From: Lunularia cruciata
Lineage: Eukaryota > Streptophyta > Marchantiopsida > Lunulariales > Lunulariaceae
NCBI GenBank assembly: GCA_948567375.1
Contig: OX419762.1
Coordinates: forward strand, 17,118,001 to 17,182,000
Direction of reading: 5' to 3'
Length of the DNA stretch: 64,000 nucleotides
Shown piece after piece: positions 46,060 through 59,759 of the stretch. Within the stretch, counting starts at the first letter, position 1; each line of letters opens with the position of its first letter. The notes beneath the pieces were generated by a model. The model was not told the origin of the DNA and ran no database searches. It saw only the letters and a program-made list of their open reading frames with translations. A program made the translations under genes and the position numbers.

Positions 46060-46103
46060 AATCAGAGCCACTAGCATCAGCTTCATAGGCAGTGGCTCTG
46101 ATT
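46060..46103 (+). other. 13-bp perfect stem-loop in the B-box gene 3' region
   Basis: AATCAGAGCCACT (46060-46072) and AGTGGCTCTGATT (46091-46103) are perfect complements around an 18-base loop, 46 bases after the stop codon. If transcribed, this would fold in the 3'-UTR. Confidence 0.75.
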
Positions 46104-49100
46104 ATGGGATCTGACTGAAGAAGCTTGAAGACGACGACTGAGGATCTTGACAAGCTTCATCAGGTCAGCCCGAGAGCCAAGTTCGGACCCACGATAGAGC
46201 TCGAATAGTGAGCTAATGGAGAAATCAGAACCGGAAATATAGGAGTCCAAGCACCAGCTGGTCCTTTTTGTATAGAAGAAGAGGTCAAGTCGTTTACCTA
46301 AGCGGAAGGATAGCTCTTCCTTGGCGATACTCTAAGATACTGGCCTCATCTTTCTCACATTAAGATTGGCCTCTGTTGAAGCTAGCCTCCTGATTTCATA
46401 TCCCGATAGGAAAATGCTCCCTGCGGTTGCGGTTAATTTTTGCCCATAATTATTTTGGGTTTGCTCCGATAGATCCACTTGAGGGAGCCTCAGCATGAGT
46501 CCAGCAGAACACTTTAAGTGTTAGAACCTTCGTTGTTGATACATCATTTCGAGTTTGTGGACGCACATCGGACTGCAAGAGAAGCAGATAAAGACACATA
46601 CCGATAGAACCTTGTTAACCTTGGAATACAGGTGGTTACAATCCACATCTGGTAGCTACAGATTACTTTCCATGCTCTAGAACCTTGCCAATCCTCCCAG
46701 TAGAGGTGGGTGGTCTGGAAGTTTTTTCATCTTGTTAAAAACCTGTGTACAGCAGCAGGATGTTGTTCCTTGTAGAAATAGGTTCACGTGACCCCCCCTG
46801 AGTATAGAGCGAGAGATTTGCTTGTTTCTGCAGTGTGGGAGCTAATAACTTTGGAATCTGTTCTCATTTCCATCTCGGCTTACGCGTGTGAACATATGAA
46901 TGATATTACTCAATTGTATTGTTTTGATTGCCAAGCAAGCACAACTTGGGAGTATTTCATTTTGGGTCGATGAGTTGGATTTGGGCTCTGTCCTCACAGC
47001 TGTCATATGGTCTCTCGCCGCGTATCACTATTTGAACAGTGGTATGTTCCATTCACTTGGTAGTCTTTGATCTGAGATTTGAACATCTTACTCGTTTTCT
47101 TCGTTTAATGCGTATCGACCTCCTTCCGCCAGATTGGTTTGATGCAATTACAACTGCGAGTGTTTCTCTGACTAGGTGCATACATCTCCTAGTCTGGGCT
47201 CTTTTTACCTGGTGCAAATCAAGTACTACTTATCAAGACACACTCCAGGAATGTTGGGTCACGGGCAGAGACGGAGTATTGAGTTTAGAATGCCCCATCT
47301 TTTGTGGTCAATGCATAATGCTCGAGAAGATGTGTTATTTAGCTTGGTCGGATTCAAGCAATGAATGTTTCCTGCACAGGTCAATGCGTGGGTGGCATGT
47401 CAGGCCTGGCAGAACATTCAGTATCAAAAGTCTTTTAGTGCTCTAAGTAGTTGTTTCGCCAGTCCATCCCCTATATATCCTACGGTGTCCAACTGTACCG
47501 TCAGAAGCGTACTGAAGTTCAGAGGACGGAGCCTGTGGAGAGTGATTCCTTCTAATCACTTGAACGGTGGCTCCAGTAAATGTGACTTTATCTACGTTCT
47601 AAACTGTCCTCTGAGTAGCGCATAACCCGCCGGGCAGCCGGAAGAGTAAGGTCCTAGCCCCACTGTAATAGCCACAGGTTCAGCCTTCTGTATAGATGAC
47701 ACAAAATAAATGACAAATGAGTGACTGACATCCTCTACATTTGGGGAGTGGTGTGACCTACCATAGCCGCAAGTCCGAAATGGCTGGTGGACGGTGACAA
47801 AGTGCAATCAACCGTGTGGATAAACTCAGGAGAAAAAGGTCCGTGTCCGCCAATAGCCACTCGATCCGCCAACGCACATCAGTTATTGTACCAAATCCTC
47901 CAGGCGATTATCAACTTCTGAACCCTGAAGTGTTCCCATGTGCTCCCTCCCAACTTATATTCGCTGCAGGGCAGCCTCGTACTCCGCAGCAAGAATAAGC
48001 GCTTAACGACCCATGCTTATGATGCCACTCAGTCCGCCACGAAATCGGAAAGAATTCGAAACCAAAACAAGGGAGAAAACCCATATTAAATCTACAAACT
48101 CCTCATGAGAACCTAAAATTTTCTCGCTCTTTCTCGTATTAGTTGTGTAATTTGGCATCACATGATTCTCTCTCAATAATACTTCGTTGTTTACCAAGAT
48201 GATATATTCTGTCGTATAGTTAACATCCGTTGAGCCTGAATGTCTACTTGAAGAAAAACCTTTAAAATATGTATAAGCACAAATAGAATAAGTGTAATTT
48301 CAGATCATATTTTGAAGGCAATTGGCACTGGAGGAGGAAGGAAGCGTCTTTAGGACGGGGAAGACGCGTAGCTAGAACACCCAAATCAAAAGGGTAGAGA
48401 GAATAAAATAGAGATTATAAAGTACTTCACTTTTGCGAAGAAAAATTTTCAGTTAGTAGCTTCAATGATAAGGAACATCTCGACTAAAAAAGGTACGAAG
48501 TAGAAATATGAAAATCATCTGATTGGGAGCGATCTGAAGATGATAGCACATTCCAGTTTGGAGAGCATGTTCCCAGTGAAAAGATGGACTTACTATGAAG
48601 TTGTGGGCAACAGCATGCGGGATGCTGAAATTTGAAAGTGTAAATCGAACCATGCGTCAGCCGTGAGAGCTTGACCTGCTACAGTGTTCCCCATAGGTCT
48701 CGAAGTGACAAATGTCCGACCTTCACCTTAAAGCATAAGGTATCCACAGAAAGGAAAACTTTGTACACAAGCAACGTTCCACTTATAGCCATGTCGCCTC
48801 CAGATGGATGACATAGAGTGTACCACACGTGATTTAGGGGACAACCTTGTACGGAGTCTAGCAACACTGTGTTCGGCTGAATTCTTGATGAATTGGCCAG
48901 ATAATGGAGTCATATTGTCCTTAATAGCGCGCAATGAGATGGAAATGCCGATCAAAGCCAGACATTGTCGACTTTCGAAGTGTTTGAAGGACGATTGAGC
49001 TTCATTTTCAAAGAGTGAAAACTGGGAACTTCCATTCATTACGAGGCAACATTGCCTTACAACTCGAGTATAATTATACCTATATACTCCATTACAAATT

Positions 49101-49783
49101 GGAACTCCAGAAATCATTTTGCATTCCTCATGTTACATTCGATAGTGAACATGACACACTAAGAATGAATGAATATACTCTCAGATATCGTCTATGTAAT
49201 CCTACGAACAAAGATCATTACGATACCGACCTGGAACAAGAAAAGCCTTTTCTAAGGTGTCACATGCTCACTGTACGACCTTAAAAGCAGGCGGTACCGG
49301 CGAGCTGGCTGCTTGGGAACAAGCAAGACATAAAAGGATTAAAAGGTGAAGATGAAGAAAGTCCCCTTCCACTGTGCCGGCAAACCGGCACTAGACAAAT
49401 TCCCCACAATTTCCAGTAGTCAACTTCGCGAGAAACTGCGCATGTGATCGTCAAGGGCAACCTTCACAGGAACACTTGTGGGTCGGAAATGAAGAGATGT
49501 TGCCTCCCACTTGACACCATATCCAGTTCTGTAGCAAAGTCCCTTTGACACGTTTTAATTCCCACTGCTTCGAGTTCGTTTAAGTATTCTTATTCTTTAT
49601 TCCCAAAGGACACGATATATTTCTGGTGAAGCTGCAGATGAATACGGTTTGATTATCACATGACACAAAGACATCACAACAACTAACCCAATAATGTCAG
49701 TCTTCCCACTCACACGTCAGTCTAGGCTACTCGAAAAGTGGAATTTTGGACTGATCTGCATTATTGGTACGACTGTGGCCAAA
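46104..49783. other. Intergenic region right of the B-box gene
   Basis: Moderate base composition and several short frames (for example 47039-47446 and 48728-49117) without recognisable domains or splice-supported structure. The first part is probably B-box 3'-UTR. Confidence 0.4.
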
Positions 49784-50403
49784 GCTGAATTGCTCCTGCT
49801 TCTGTAGCTCGTGAGATACATGAGCTGTCTCTGTGCATGACTGTTACTGTCGTGTTAGATGTATTCCTGATGGACTTGATCGAGTATCTGTTCCATGTTT
49901 CAAGGAAAGATTACCCTCGTCTATTAGTGAGCAGATGATTGGGATCTTAAGTACACTCATCTGGTAGAAAATTTCCTCCGGGTATTAGTTGGCAAGATGG
50001 GCAAGATGATTGGGATCTTAGTTACCCTCAGGTAAAACTTACCTTCCCGTAGTAGTGGGCGACATGATTAGGATCTTAAATACACTCTGAATTGCTGAAT
50101 TGCTCCTGCTTCTGTAGCTCGTGAGATACATGAGCTGTCTCTGTGCATGACTGTTACTGTCGTGTTAGATGTATTCCTGATGGACTTGATCGAGTATCTG
50201 TTCCATGTTTCAAGGAAAGATTACCCTCGTGTATTAGTGAGCAGATGATTGAGATCTTAAGTACACTCATCTGGTAAAAAATTTCCTCCGTGTATTAGTT
50301 GGCAAGATGGGCAAGATGATTGGGATTTTAGTTACCCTCAGGTAAAACTTACCTTCCCGTGGTAGTGGGCGACATGATTAGGATCTTAAATACACTCATC
50401 AGG
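49784..50403 (+). repeat. 310-bp tandem duplication with internal sub-repeats
   Basis: Copies at 49784-50093 and 50094-50403 differ at only a handful of positions. Within each copy a shorter unit of roughly 80 bases (TATTAGT, GATGATTGGGATCTTA, ACACTCATC) repeats about three times with more divergence, so an older array was duplicated again recently. Confidence 0.93.
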
Positions 50404-50744
50404 TAAGAATCACTACCAGTAAATACTGGAACGTCATGTGTTTATTAAGTGCAAGTCCCCACCATCAATGAATCGAAAAGATGATGGATGAAACGTGAAG
50501 CATTAACTTCTAAACGAAATTAAGAAGATCAACGGATGAAGGCCTTGTCACTTGTCTCTTATGAATGTATTAAATGATGATAGTTGTAATAAATATTTTT
50601 CTTGAATTATTTATTTTTATCAGTATTAATTTTAAGTATTTATTTGTTATTCTTTGGTCAAAAAGTTGGGATTCTAAAATCATTATCAAAAATAAAAAAT
50701 TTCTTTTTTAAAATCTTCTAATTCAAACTTCTAATTTATAATAA

Positions 50745-51080
50745 AAAAAGAACAATCGCTTAGAAAAAGAGAAAGATGGGAAGACCCTATCATTTAGAGT
50801 AAACGAAGAATATACTTTATTCACGTAAGATTAAAGAACCAATATGTATATCTTTTCCAACTTGATCTATCCATGTGTAGTATAGTTATAGGTTTCATAA
50901 TGCCTAGTTTCTTTGCTTCGTGCAGATGCGACTCAGACGATGATTAAGATTTAATGATTGCATTTGGTGATAATTGGGTTTAATGATACGTAGCTAAACA
51001 TTTTTAATTCTTAGGTATTATCCTTGTTAGGTTTTCCCATCCTTTTTTATTATTTTATGTGAGCCGGTTCTTTTTGAATA
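50745..51080. repeat. Second inverted pair of the CCCATCC dispersed repeat
   Basis: A minus-strand core at about 50790-50745 (GGGTCTTCCCATCTTTC) faces a plus-strand core at 51036-51080 (CCCATCCTTTTTTATTATT). Divergence is high. Confidence 0.4.
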
Positions 51081-54019
51081 AACTTAATGACTAGAAATGG
51101 AAATTTTTTTATTTAATGACTAGTAAATAAATAAAATAAAATTGATGTTTATTTAATTATTAGTAAATACAAATTTATAAAATCTTGAATTTTTATAAAT
51201 TTCTATTTATATTTAACTTTTATCTTATTTGATTATTTTTGATTATTTTTAATTTTAATAAACTCTAATTTTATTCATTTATGAAAATTTATATAATTCA
51301 ATATTTAACAGATCCTCCGCCCTGACCCCGTTACCAAATGCCTAAACTTCTCATAAAATTAAACTATTCACCCCAGTTTTACACCGTTTACTCTCTCTAG
51401 GGTCTCGGCTAAAGCCAATTCTTAATTGTATATGTTTTACCCACTTTGTATCCCATTGCTCGACATCGCCGAGGTCGTACACACTGAAGTAACCCGTTAT
51501 ATATTTGCACTTGTGACCCCGGAAATAACAAGCCAGCAAAGTGCGACGAGTTGAGCCATTGTCCTTCTACCATCTGTACATTCAGTTCTGCCACCTCAGT
51601 GCGTACTGTCCTACATTCTGGTGACTCCACCTAACCACAGCTAGATACATACAGTCTAAACCCAACATCCAAACAATGACGGTCTGCCAGGTATACCACG
51701 CTCCTTGCCACATTAGTGTCTTTCTGATCCTGATATCAAAGTTCGTGCATCCATGAGTGACGGAATCGAGTTGCGTCTACGTACAAGCGGGGTTGTCCAT
51801 CTGGAACTGTTCGGAATGCGGTGCAAGTGCTAAACATAGCCGGAAAGAGATCGGATATAGCTGAATACGTCTCTAATGATTGACGGATTCTACAGAAATT
51901 GAGAATTTGTGTTTGGAGGTAGAATTCCATTTCCGCTTGGTTTTGAAATATAGATTTACCATCTGTTTGATACATTAAGATGTTATCCTCATAACTTGTA
52001 CTCGTTTAGTGGTTACCTTTTGTAGTAAAGCTCTTCATAATGATATATTTCATCTTATATGTTTACCTCTAGCACGAGGATTGGTAAGCATACACTTGTT
52101 ACTTTAAATTTCATTAGAAAGGTTATTGACAAAATTTCTGTACATAAAATTTTAATTTAGTGGGAATTTCAATTGAGTATGATATTGTTTCCAACATCTC
52201 CAGGAAGTAATAACAAAAAGTATAGTGCTAAAATTTCGTGAGAAATATTGTCCCAACAATCTTTTGGACTCATTATAGACAATATATATATTATATATAT
52301 ATTATATATATATTATATATATATATTACATGTGGTGAGTGTTCTGGAAGTATATATATGAAGGGGAAATAATTAACTATCAAACCATAAAATATTCGGT
52401 TCTGTGAATTTAAGTCATGAAGTTTTACAATGCATACCTTTGAAGATGATCCATCTCTATATTAGACTTCATTCTCCGTCGAAATTGTTAGGAGAGAAAT
52501 CTTTTATCTTCAATCGTAGCCCCTATTCCAAGACAAACTACAGTATAAATTAGGATACATCCAAATAGTTAGCAAAGGCTCATACATGAAAAGAGCTTAA
52601 CGATATTGGATACATATATACCAACTCTAGTGATGTGAAAAAACTTTACCGAATGAACGGTGACCAACTTTTTACAGTTTACTTTTAACCTCCCGGCTAG
52701 ACCTGAAAGGAAAGCGATGAACAAGCAAAGCGTCTATCTAATTAAGATGAGCAGAAGATCCCCTTTGTTGAAATATAAAAAGGATTAATAATTCAACTGC
52801 TCATTCCAGTATAGTATTCATCTGTTGATTTGCATAACCATTAGCTGAGAGATTCGTAGTGTTAAAAGAAACATCTACATGGGATAAAGACGGTAAAGAT
52901 CCCTTATATCCCATAGCTTTCATGCCATCTCAGGAAAACCTACATAGAGTAGAAGGTCGAGAATTGGTAATACAAAAATGTTGACTCTTGTGTAGTAAAG
53001 TACAGCAAACTTCTTCACGAGAACAGGATTAGATATGCAAATTCAAATTTTTTTTAAAGAAGAAGAAGAGGCTGTGCTTTATATAGCAGGGGTTCATTAA
53101 GCACCTATTGGGTCTACTTGGAAATATTTTTGTTAAGGGCAAAATGTGGGGTGACTTATATAATAGGAAATTAGAAGTATATTTTCTTGCGATATTTAGT
53201 TCGAGTAATTCATTAGTTAGCACTGTTTCTGTTCCCTCCACCCAGTTAGAGTGAGGTAGTTGATTTGCTCATGAATTTAACACACACACACACACACACG
53301 AAACCCATGGTTGCATTTCATTCTGCAAATCGTTGTAATTAATCCACTCCTTTTCATGTCCCAAAAGTACATCATTGTCCCTAAAGTACGTGTCGAAGTA
53401 ACATTACTCTAATTAACTCTCATTGCTCATGTGGAATGCGTTTGGAAGAAATGAGTTCATCTCAAAGAATTTGACCCAGCTTGTAAGTATCTTTCTTTAG
53501 ACACGTACACCGTCCGATTTAGAACATCTAGGCTAATTCACCTAATCTATACTTACAGAGTTTGAAAGTTTTACTCAGCATGCTCTCTTGCACAGAACAT
53601 GTGACAGGTTATAGTAAAATGACCCATTGTTGACAAACAAACTTTAGTATTTCACTTGTAGACAGGTAATCTAGCTGATTAAATCACAACAGTTTATGTT
53701 TTCAACGAGTGCCTATGATTAGTGTGTAGTATCAGCAGCTGGGTCAAAATTGGGATACACCTTTGTTAGTCATATTTATCATATTCTCAACTGAAACGGA
53801 AACTGAAACTTCGTTTGGAAATGTGTATTGTTACTGGGGACAGATAGACGTGTGATTATAATAGTTCACTAGGGTAAGCGGCGTGTAGCATACAAAATTA
53901 TTATAGGACCCTTTGGACCTCTTGATGCTCAAGATCTTGATATTTGCATCCCTTGTATTGGTGGACAGTTATATTATAGAGGGACAATGGTCCTTTAACA
54001 AAGAGCACTGTTTCTTTAA

Positions 54020-54095
<76 letters not shown>

Positions 54096-54489
54096 CTATA
54101 TATATAGAGTACCCATAAGGAAAGGGGAAAGGATTACAAGGCACAATTGTAATGGTCCATTGCTCTAGAGAGAATGCATGTTGATGTAACTGGTGGACAG
54201 TTATACAACAGAGAACCGTCGTTTTTTAAAGGTGGTAATTGCTCTTCAAAGAGCACTGTTTATTTAATTGTAATGGCCCATTGCTCTAAAGAGAATGAAG
54301 GTTCGGAATCACAGGGGAGCAATCACATATACATATGATTAGGCGATGCTTCCTTTGGATATTCGGCAGTATATAGACCATATGAGTGACATAGTTCAGA
54401 TATCCTAGATATCGTACTATAGATTTCTCATGCGGAACTATTAATGCTTGGACCTATTTTACCTTGCTGTCTTTTATCCTTATGAGGAT
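51081..54489. other. AT-rich intergenic region with microsatellites
   Basis: No gene is seen. It holds a TATAT/TTATA array at 52281-52327, a (CA)10 run at 53280-53299 and a long AT microsatellite at 54022-54094. Around that AT run, the words GGTGGACAGTTATA and AGAGCACTGTTT occur on both sides (near 53,960-54,015 and 54,191-54,270), a small duplication interrupted by the microsatellite. Confidence 0.5.
54022..54094. repeat. Long (AT)n microsatellite
   Basis: About 36 uninterrupted AT units. Confidence 0.95.
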
Positions 54490-54858
54490 TGATGGGCCTT
54501 CCGATCCTTCTTGTTATGGTACGGGGGTTGCGAGATTACACAATTAGTCAACCAAGGTTAACCAAAGAAGTCAATTCTAAAGTCAGTTAATCTTGAATTA
54601 ATTTGATGCATCAATCAATGATAGTAATTTGATTATACAAATTGTAACTATCGATATTGATTACTTCTTTGGTTTATTTAAATGATTATTATGTCTCCTC
54701 ATTTGTATCTATCGTAGAGACTAAGTGATGGGTAATCTCAAGATGATTGGTGCGACTTTATCGGGGATTAGTCCCATTTACCTATTTTGTCTCATCCTTT
54801 GTATGGCTTGATGGGGTCTTCCCATCCTTTGTGGTTTCTACGCGGTTGCACTCTTCTC
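54440..54858 (+). repeat. Direct pair of the CCCATCC dispersed repeat
   Basis: Cores near 54490 and 54822 share ACCTATTTT, CCTT.TGAGG or CCTTTGTATGG, TTGATGGG, then a GATCCTT or CATCCTT block with GCGGTTGC or GGGGTTGC. Here the two copies are in the same orientation about 335 bases apart. Confidence 0.45.
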
Positions 54859-57800
54859 CAAGATGATTACAGACTACTAATGTTTAGGTGAATGGTTATA
54901 CTACCTCTCACTAAAAAGTAAGTAGTCAACTAATGTGATATAATTCTCTTTTTATCATGTGATAAAGGACCAAACATCAAGGAACATTATTATTTGGAAA
55001 TAACATAAGATGGGAGAGATGGACATAGATGTGAGATACAATTATAATAGACTTCAATCATCTAATGAGATGATTCAAAAAATAAAATGTAAGCACTAGT
55101 TGAACTATAAAATGTATGTGTTTTTCTAGTGAAATATTAAGATGTAGAAGAAGAATTAAAAATGATTTAGAAATTTTATAAAATCTAGTGAAGAGCATTG
55201 CCATAACATAAAGAGAGAAATTTCCTCTTTTTCTTTGAAGATATCAAATTTTACACCTGAAAATGGCCTAACTAAATCCAGTGTATAAAGTTAGTAAAAT
55301 AACCATGATTGGATAGATCGATAAGGGCCTATTTAAACTAATATGGTAAAGTTTGCTCATCTCATCGTTTCACTCAAGTTAGCTAATAAGAAGACTGTGC
55401 GCACTAACTTGATAATGAGAAGACAATCCAAATTTGTTTTATTTGATGTGATATTTCACTATAAATCAAGAAAACAAATTTATCTTAAATTTGTAAGATG
55501 TTTTTCAAGAGAGGTTCTCTGATTTCTCGGGAATTATAGTCATTTAGCATTACCTGTATGAATGAAACAACAACTATAACAACAAACTTTAGTAGAAACC
55601 GGACCAAGAAAAAAGATACTCTTTGTATCAGAATGATTACTCTATTTTAAGTGGATTCCATCAGCGTAACAATATTTGAAAAAAGACATTAGTGTGCGAA
55701 ATTTCCTAAAACATAGTTCCATTCTGCTTAAGAAGTGAAATAAAGGAAATATTAAAGTATTTTTATTTAATTTAAAATATAAATTTAAAGGCCAAGGGTG
55801 GAGAACGCAGAGCGGGGCGAGTGTTACTTTAAATTTAATATTGCTCTAATATTAGTTCACATCTTGTGATGTATATCTGCAACAAATAAATCACTTTACA
55901 AATCATTTGTTTCAAAATTTATTGATAAATTGAAAGTAGAATCTTGGGTCTTGTTTAAATGAAAATTTACATTAATTTTGACTTTTTAGTCAAACATTAG
56001 AACGTTCTAACGTTAGACTTAAAAGAAGATAAAAAGCGTTCGTTATCGGTGGAATTATGGAGGGGAAGAGGAAAAACTTGAGAAGTTTTGTAGAGCTCTA
56101 GGAAACATGATAGGGTTGAAGACATCAAGAGAGATATGTTTATGGGGAAATTTAGCAAAGTTCTAGAGGCAACATGACAAGGAAGAAGGAAGAATTATTG
56201 AGAGTGAGGAGGGAATATTGAGAAATTTCAAAATCAAATTTGATTTGAAATTTAGAAGTTGTACAGGTTGAAGGTGATTTTGAAGATTGAGAAGGATAGG
56301 GCAATTTCAAAATCTTAGAGCTTGGAAGATAGAAGGGGTTTATTTGGATGGGTGACATTTCAAATTACAAGAGGTGATGGGATGGAATGGAGGATATAAA
56401 CGAGAGAAAATAGCTCATGGGATCTCACCAAATTGAGTATAACATGGGCTTGGCTGGACAGGCCTCAAATTTGAAACTTGGTGGAGTGCATTGGAGAAGT
56501 AGATCTTAACTCTCTTGGACTCAAAGTGACCAATGGTTACACTGCTCCTCATGTGAGTAAATTTTTTGATTCAATGGAAAATGCAAAGTTTAGATTGATT
56601 CTATTGAGTTCAATTTTGTTATGTTGATTTTGATTTACTTTTAGCTACTATTTTTCTTTTCCATTTCATTTCCAAAACCCTTCTTGTTTCCTACCAAAAC
56701 CCTAAACCCTATATGCGAGCAAACTCTATATGCCGCGTGAAACAAAAAATTCACAAAACCCATCCCATTTCCTACCAAAACCTGAAACTCTATATGTCGT
56801 GTGAGCAAACTCAATACCCAACAAGCAAACTATCCCAAACATGCAAGCATGGATGCATGAGCAAACCCAATTATGTGTGAGCAAATCTGGATTTGTTCAT
56901 TTTCTTGTAGCCGAGAGCAAAACCTCACAATCATTTCACACTGCTTGCATAATCAACTCTTGAAGTTATCTTTATGCTTGAATCATAAGGATCCAAATGA
57001 AGTCTAACATTTGGAAGCCATTGTTTTGGCTGTATTTTCACAAGTTTGCTCCCTTCTTTGAGGATTTTTAGATTTAGGCAGTTTTTAGACATTATTCATT
57101 GGGTTGCCCTAGATTGTGTAACCAATGGTAATGATTGCATTCCACTTAGCTGAAACAACATTCAAATTTTTTTTGTAGTCCATTTAGAATTGTCTAGATT
57201 TACACAATAGAGTAATAAACTATTTTAAAGTTTTTCTCAAGTTAAACAAACATGTCATTTGCTCACAACAAACCCTATTTAAAACACTAGAACAAGTCCT
57301 TATTTGCAAAGACATTTTTTGCCTTGTGAGCCGGCATGTCTCTTACTCAAGATAAACCTCTGATAGCTATTAAGGTAGCACACTATGGACTAAGAGAGCA
57401 AGGAACCTCAACTACATCACACTATTCCAAGGCTAGAAATCCAAGGCACCTCCAAGACTCAAGACATTGCTCACTAGAGAACTCAATGAGAGAGAAATAG
57501 TTGGAATTGAAAGGATGATGAGTACCTACTCACCCTTGGCTTATATACTTGTGAAAAAGTTACAAAAAAAAGTTACCAAGTGCTAGAGTAACTTAATTTA
57601 TCAGGCTAAAAGTTAAATAAAATCAAAAGGTCAATGAATATCCAAGTGCATGAGAATAATCCCATGGGTAGGTGGTCTTATCCTCACCTACAAACTAATT
57701 CAAGGATTCCTTAACATGGGCTATCGTTGGACAATAGAAATATCCACACCAAAGGCTTTTGGGCCCAAGAGTTCTCAACTCTTTCCTCAAAGTCAAATAA

Positions 57801-58699
57801 GTAAGAATAATACCAATTCAATACACTAGAAGACAAAATAGTGCTATTCACTATTTATCTAAAATAAAGTCACCTTTATCTTAGCTAGGACTAACTCTAG
57901 CTAATCATGAATAATGTAGAAGCTTAGATAAACTCTATATAGATAATATTTCCCCACTATTTGCAATACCAAACCTAATATCGTTATAGAGCATACATAC
58001 ATCAATGGGTATTGCAACCACGTAAACTAACCAGATTGAACTCTCATATGAGTAATAGTTGGAATTCATATGGTGAAGTATGAGCAGTACCTTGCAATTG
58101 ACTCGGTTTGTCTAGTTGGTGAATTACTATCTAGACCTATGCTTCAGTATAAATAATAAACCCAAAATGTTACAATAGTGTGGATGATTTAGTGCATGTT
58201 TAAATTGCTTGCATGATAGCATGGTAAGGATCAACATCACAACCAATTTTTCTCTTCTAGTATTCACTATATCAGTGCTTTGTTGTAATTAGACCTATGC
58301 TTTATTCAGAGGTTCTATATCCTTAGATTCTAAAGCTCATACTTATGTAATAATACAGATCAAACAATACTTCTTAAATTCCATTTTTCTTGACTAGTTG
58401 GAGACTTGCTCCCCTCTTTGAGGAGTTTTAGATTTAGGCAGTTTTTAGTTTATCGGTAGTTTTTCAGGAGTTAGGGTGCATATGATGTTGATTCCCAGCT
58501 AAACTTTGACCAAAGTGGAACTACAAGCATTGGGTAACTGACCCCATCTATGCTTTTCCAATTTCTATTTAGGTCTCTTATTGCAACATGTAGTATTTCA
58601 TCCCTCTCACCTTTTGTATAATTGTGCTTTTTTTTTGTATTATCAAACATTTCAATACCTTTATGCATTAGTAGTTTAGTTTCTTTATGGATTAGCAAT
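54859..58699. other. AT-rich intergenic region
   Basis: No gene is seen. A 45-bp direct repeat (TTGCTCCC..CTTTGAGGA, then TTTAGATTTAGGCAG) lies at 57044-57088 and 58404-58448. Telomere-box-like AAACCCTAAACCCT occurs near 56,697. Confidence 0.45.
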
Positions 58700-59280
58700 T
58701 TAGCTTCCTTATGCATTCTAATCTTTAGAGCCTCTTGAATATTAGATTGGTAACACATGGGAAGATTCTATAGATAATGGACTAAGTAGATTAGATAGTA
58801 GTATCACAAAGAGAGTATTTCTAATAATAGAGCAAAGAACTGAGAATAGCCTGAAAACTTCAAAGTCAATTTCAAAGGCCTAAATGGATGAATTAGACCT
58901 TGAAAAGTAAAGAGTCCTCCACTCCTACAGAGGAAGACTATCCTTACCTCCCCCTAGGCTTGTCTCATCAAGAGCTTTTCAATGGTACCTCAGCTATGCG
59001 AGTTGGAGATTCCTACAAGAAGATTCTCTAAAGATTCACTTGGTCAAAGATATTTTGACCAACCAGATAGGATCAGAACTAACATGTCACCTATGCATGC
59101 AACTAATCTAAGTGTTGAGCTCATTAACATGTCACCAATCCATGTATCTGATCCAAGGGTGAAGCTTCTTTCGGGGAGGTCCCCTTGCTATATAATATAA
59201 TCAAGGTGCTCCTTTGGGGCATTGGAGGATTGAGTGTGAAGCTTGTGTTTCTTCTCTTTTGTTTCTCTTAAGGTCTCTTA
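58700..59280 (+). repeat. Old LTR relic, plus orientation
   Basis: Diverged copy of the gypsy LTR in the opposite orientation to the others. It matches the reversed LTR in order: GGACTAA.AGAT, GTATCAC, TTTCAAAGGCCTAAATGGATGAATTAG, TGACCAACCAGATAGG, ACATGTCACC, TATATAATA and GGTGCTCCTTTGGGGCAT. No matching internal region follows, so it is a solo or truncated relic. Confidence 0.75.
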
Positions 59281-59434
59281 TCCTTGGAAGATTACTCTCA
59301 AGGTGGTACAAAGTCATGCCATTCTCTACTTGAAGACCAAGGTATTGGGGGCTAGTGAGGATTTTGATTAGGCTGAGTTGATGCTTCCTTTTGTTGAGAT
59401 TGAGCTATGGTTCCCTTGGTAGCAGCTCCAATGT

Positions 59435-59629
59435 TTGGATGGTGGTCAATTCAAGTTGACCTTTGTAGGGCAGTTTTTGACTCACTTGTTTCTTGAGAGT
59501 AGGCTTGTGGACAATGAGGATGTAGCTTATAAAGGCACACATGAGGAAGATATCTTTGTTCATGATGTGGACAATGAAGTCTTCAAGGATACAAAGGAGT
59601 ACTATGCAAATGAGGAGGAAGGTAAGTGA
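59435..59629 (+). other. Short unassigned acidic open frame
   Basis: A 64-codon frame (DVDNEVFKDTKEYYANEEEG at its end) between two retrotransposon relics. No domain is recognised, and it may be decayed transposon sequence. Confidence 0.15.
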
Positions 59630-59759
59630 GATTAGAGTTGTGATCCTTTATGAAAACTTTGTATTACGTTTATGACTTATGTTTTCATTTGTATTATTGA
59701 TCACATTTTCAAAAAATGAATTATATTTTTGTTTCACTCTTAACTTCCAAAGTTAGGTT

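Noticed and set aside
47039-47446. 135-codon frame right of the B-box gene
   Set aside because: Composition and lack of any motif fit chance. A second overlapping frame is also open.
48728-49117. 129-codon minus-strand frame
   Set aside because: No domain, no convincing splice neighbours, and an opposing overlapping frame.
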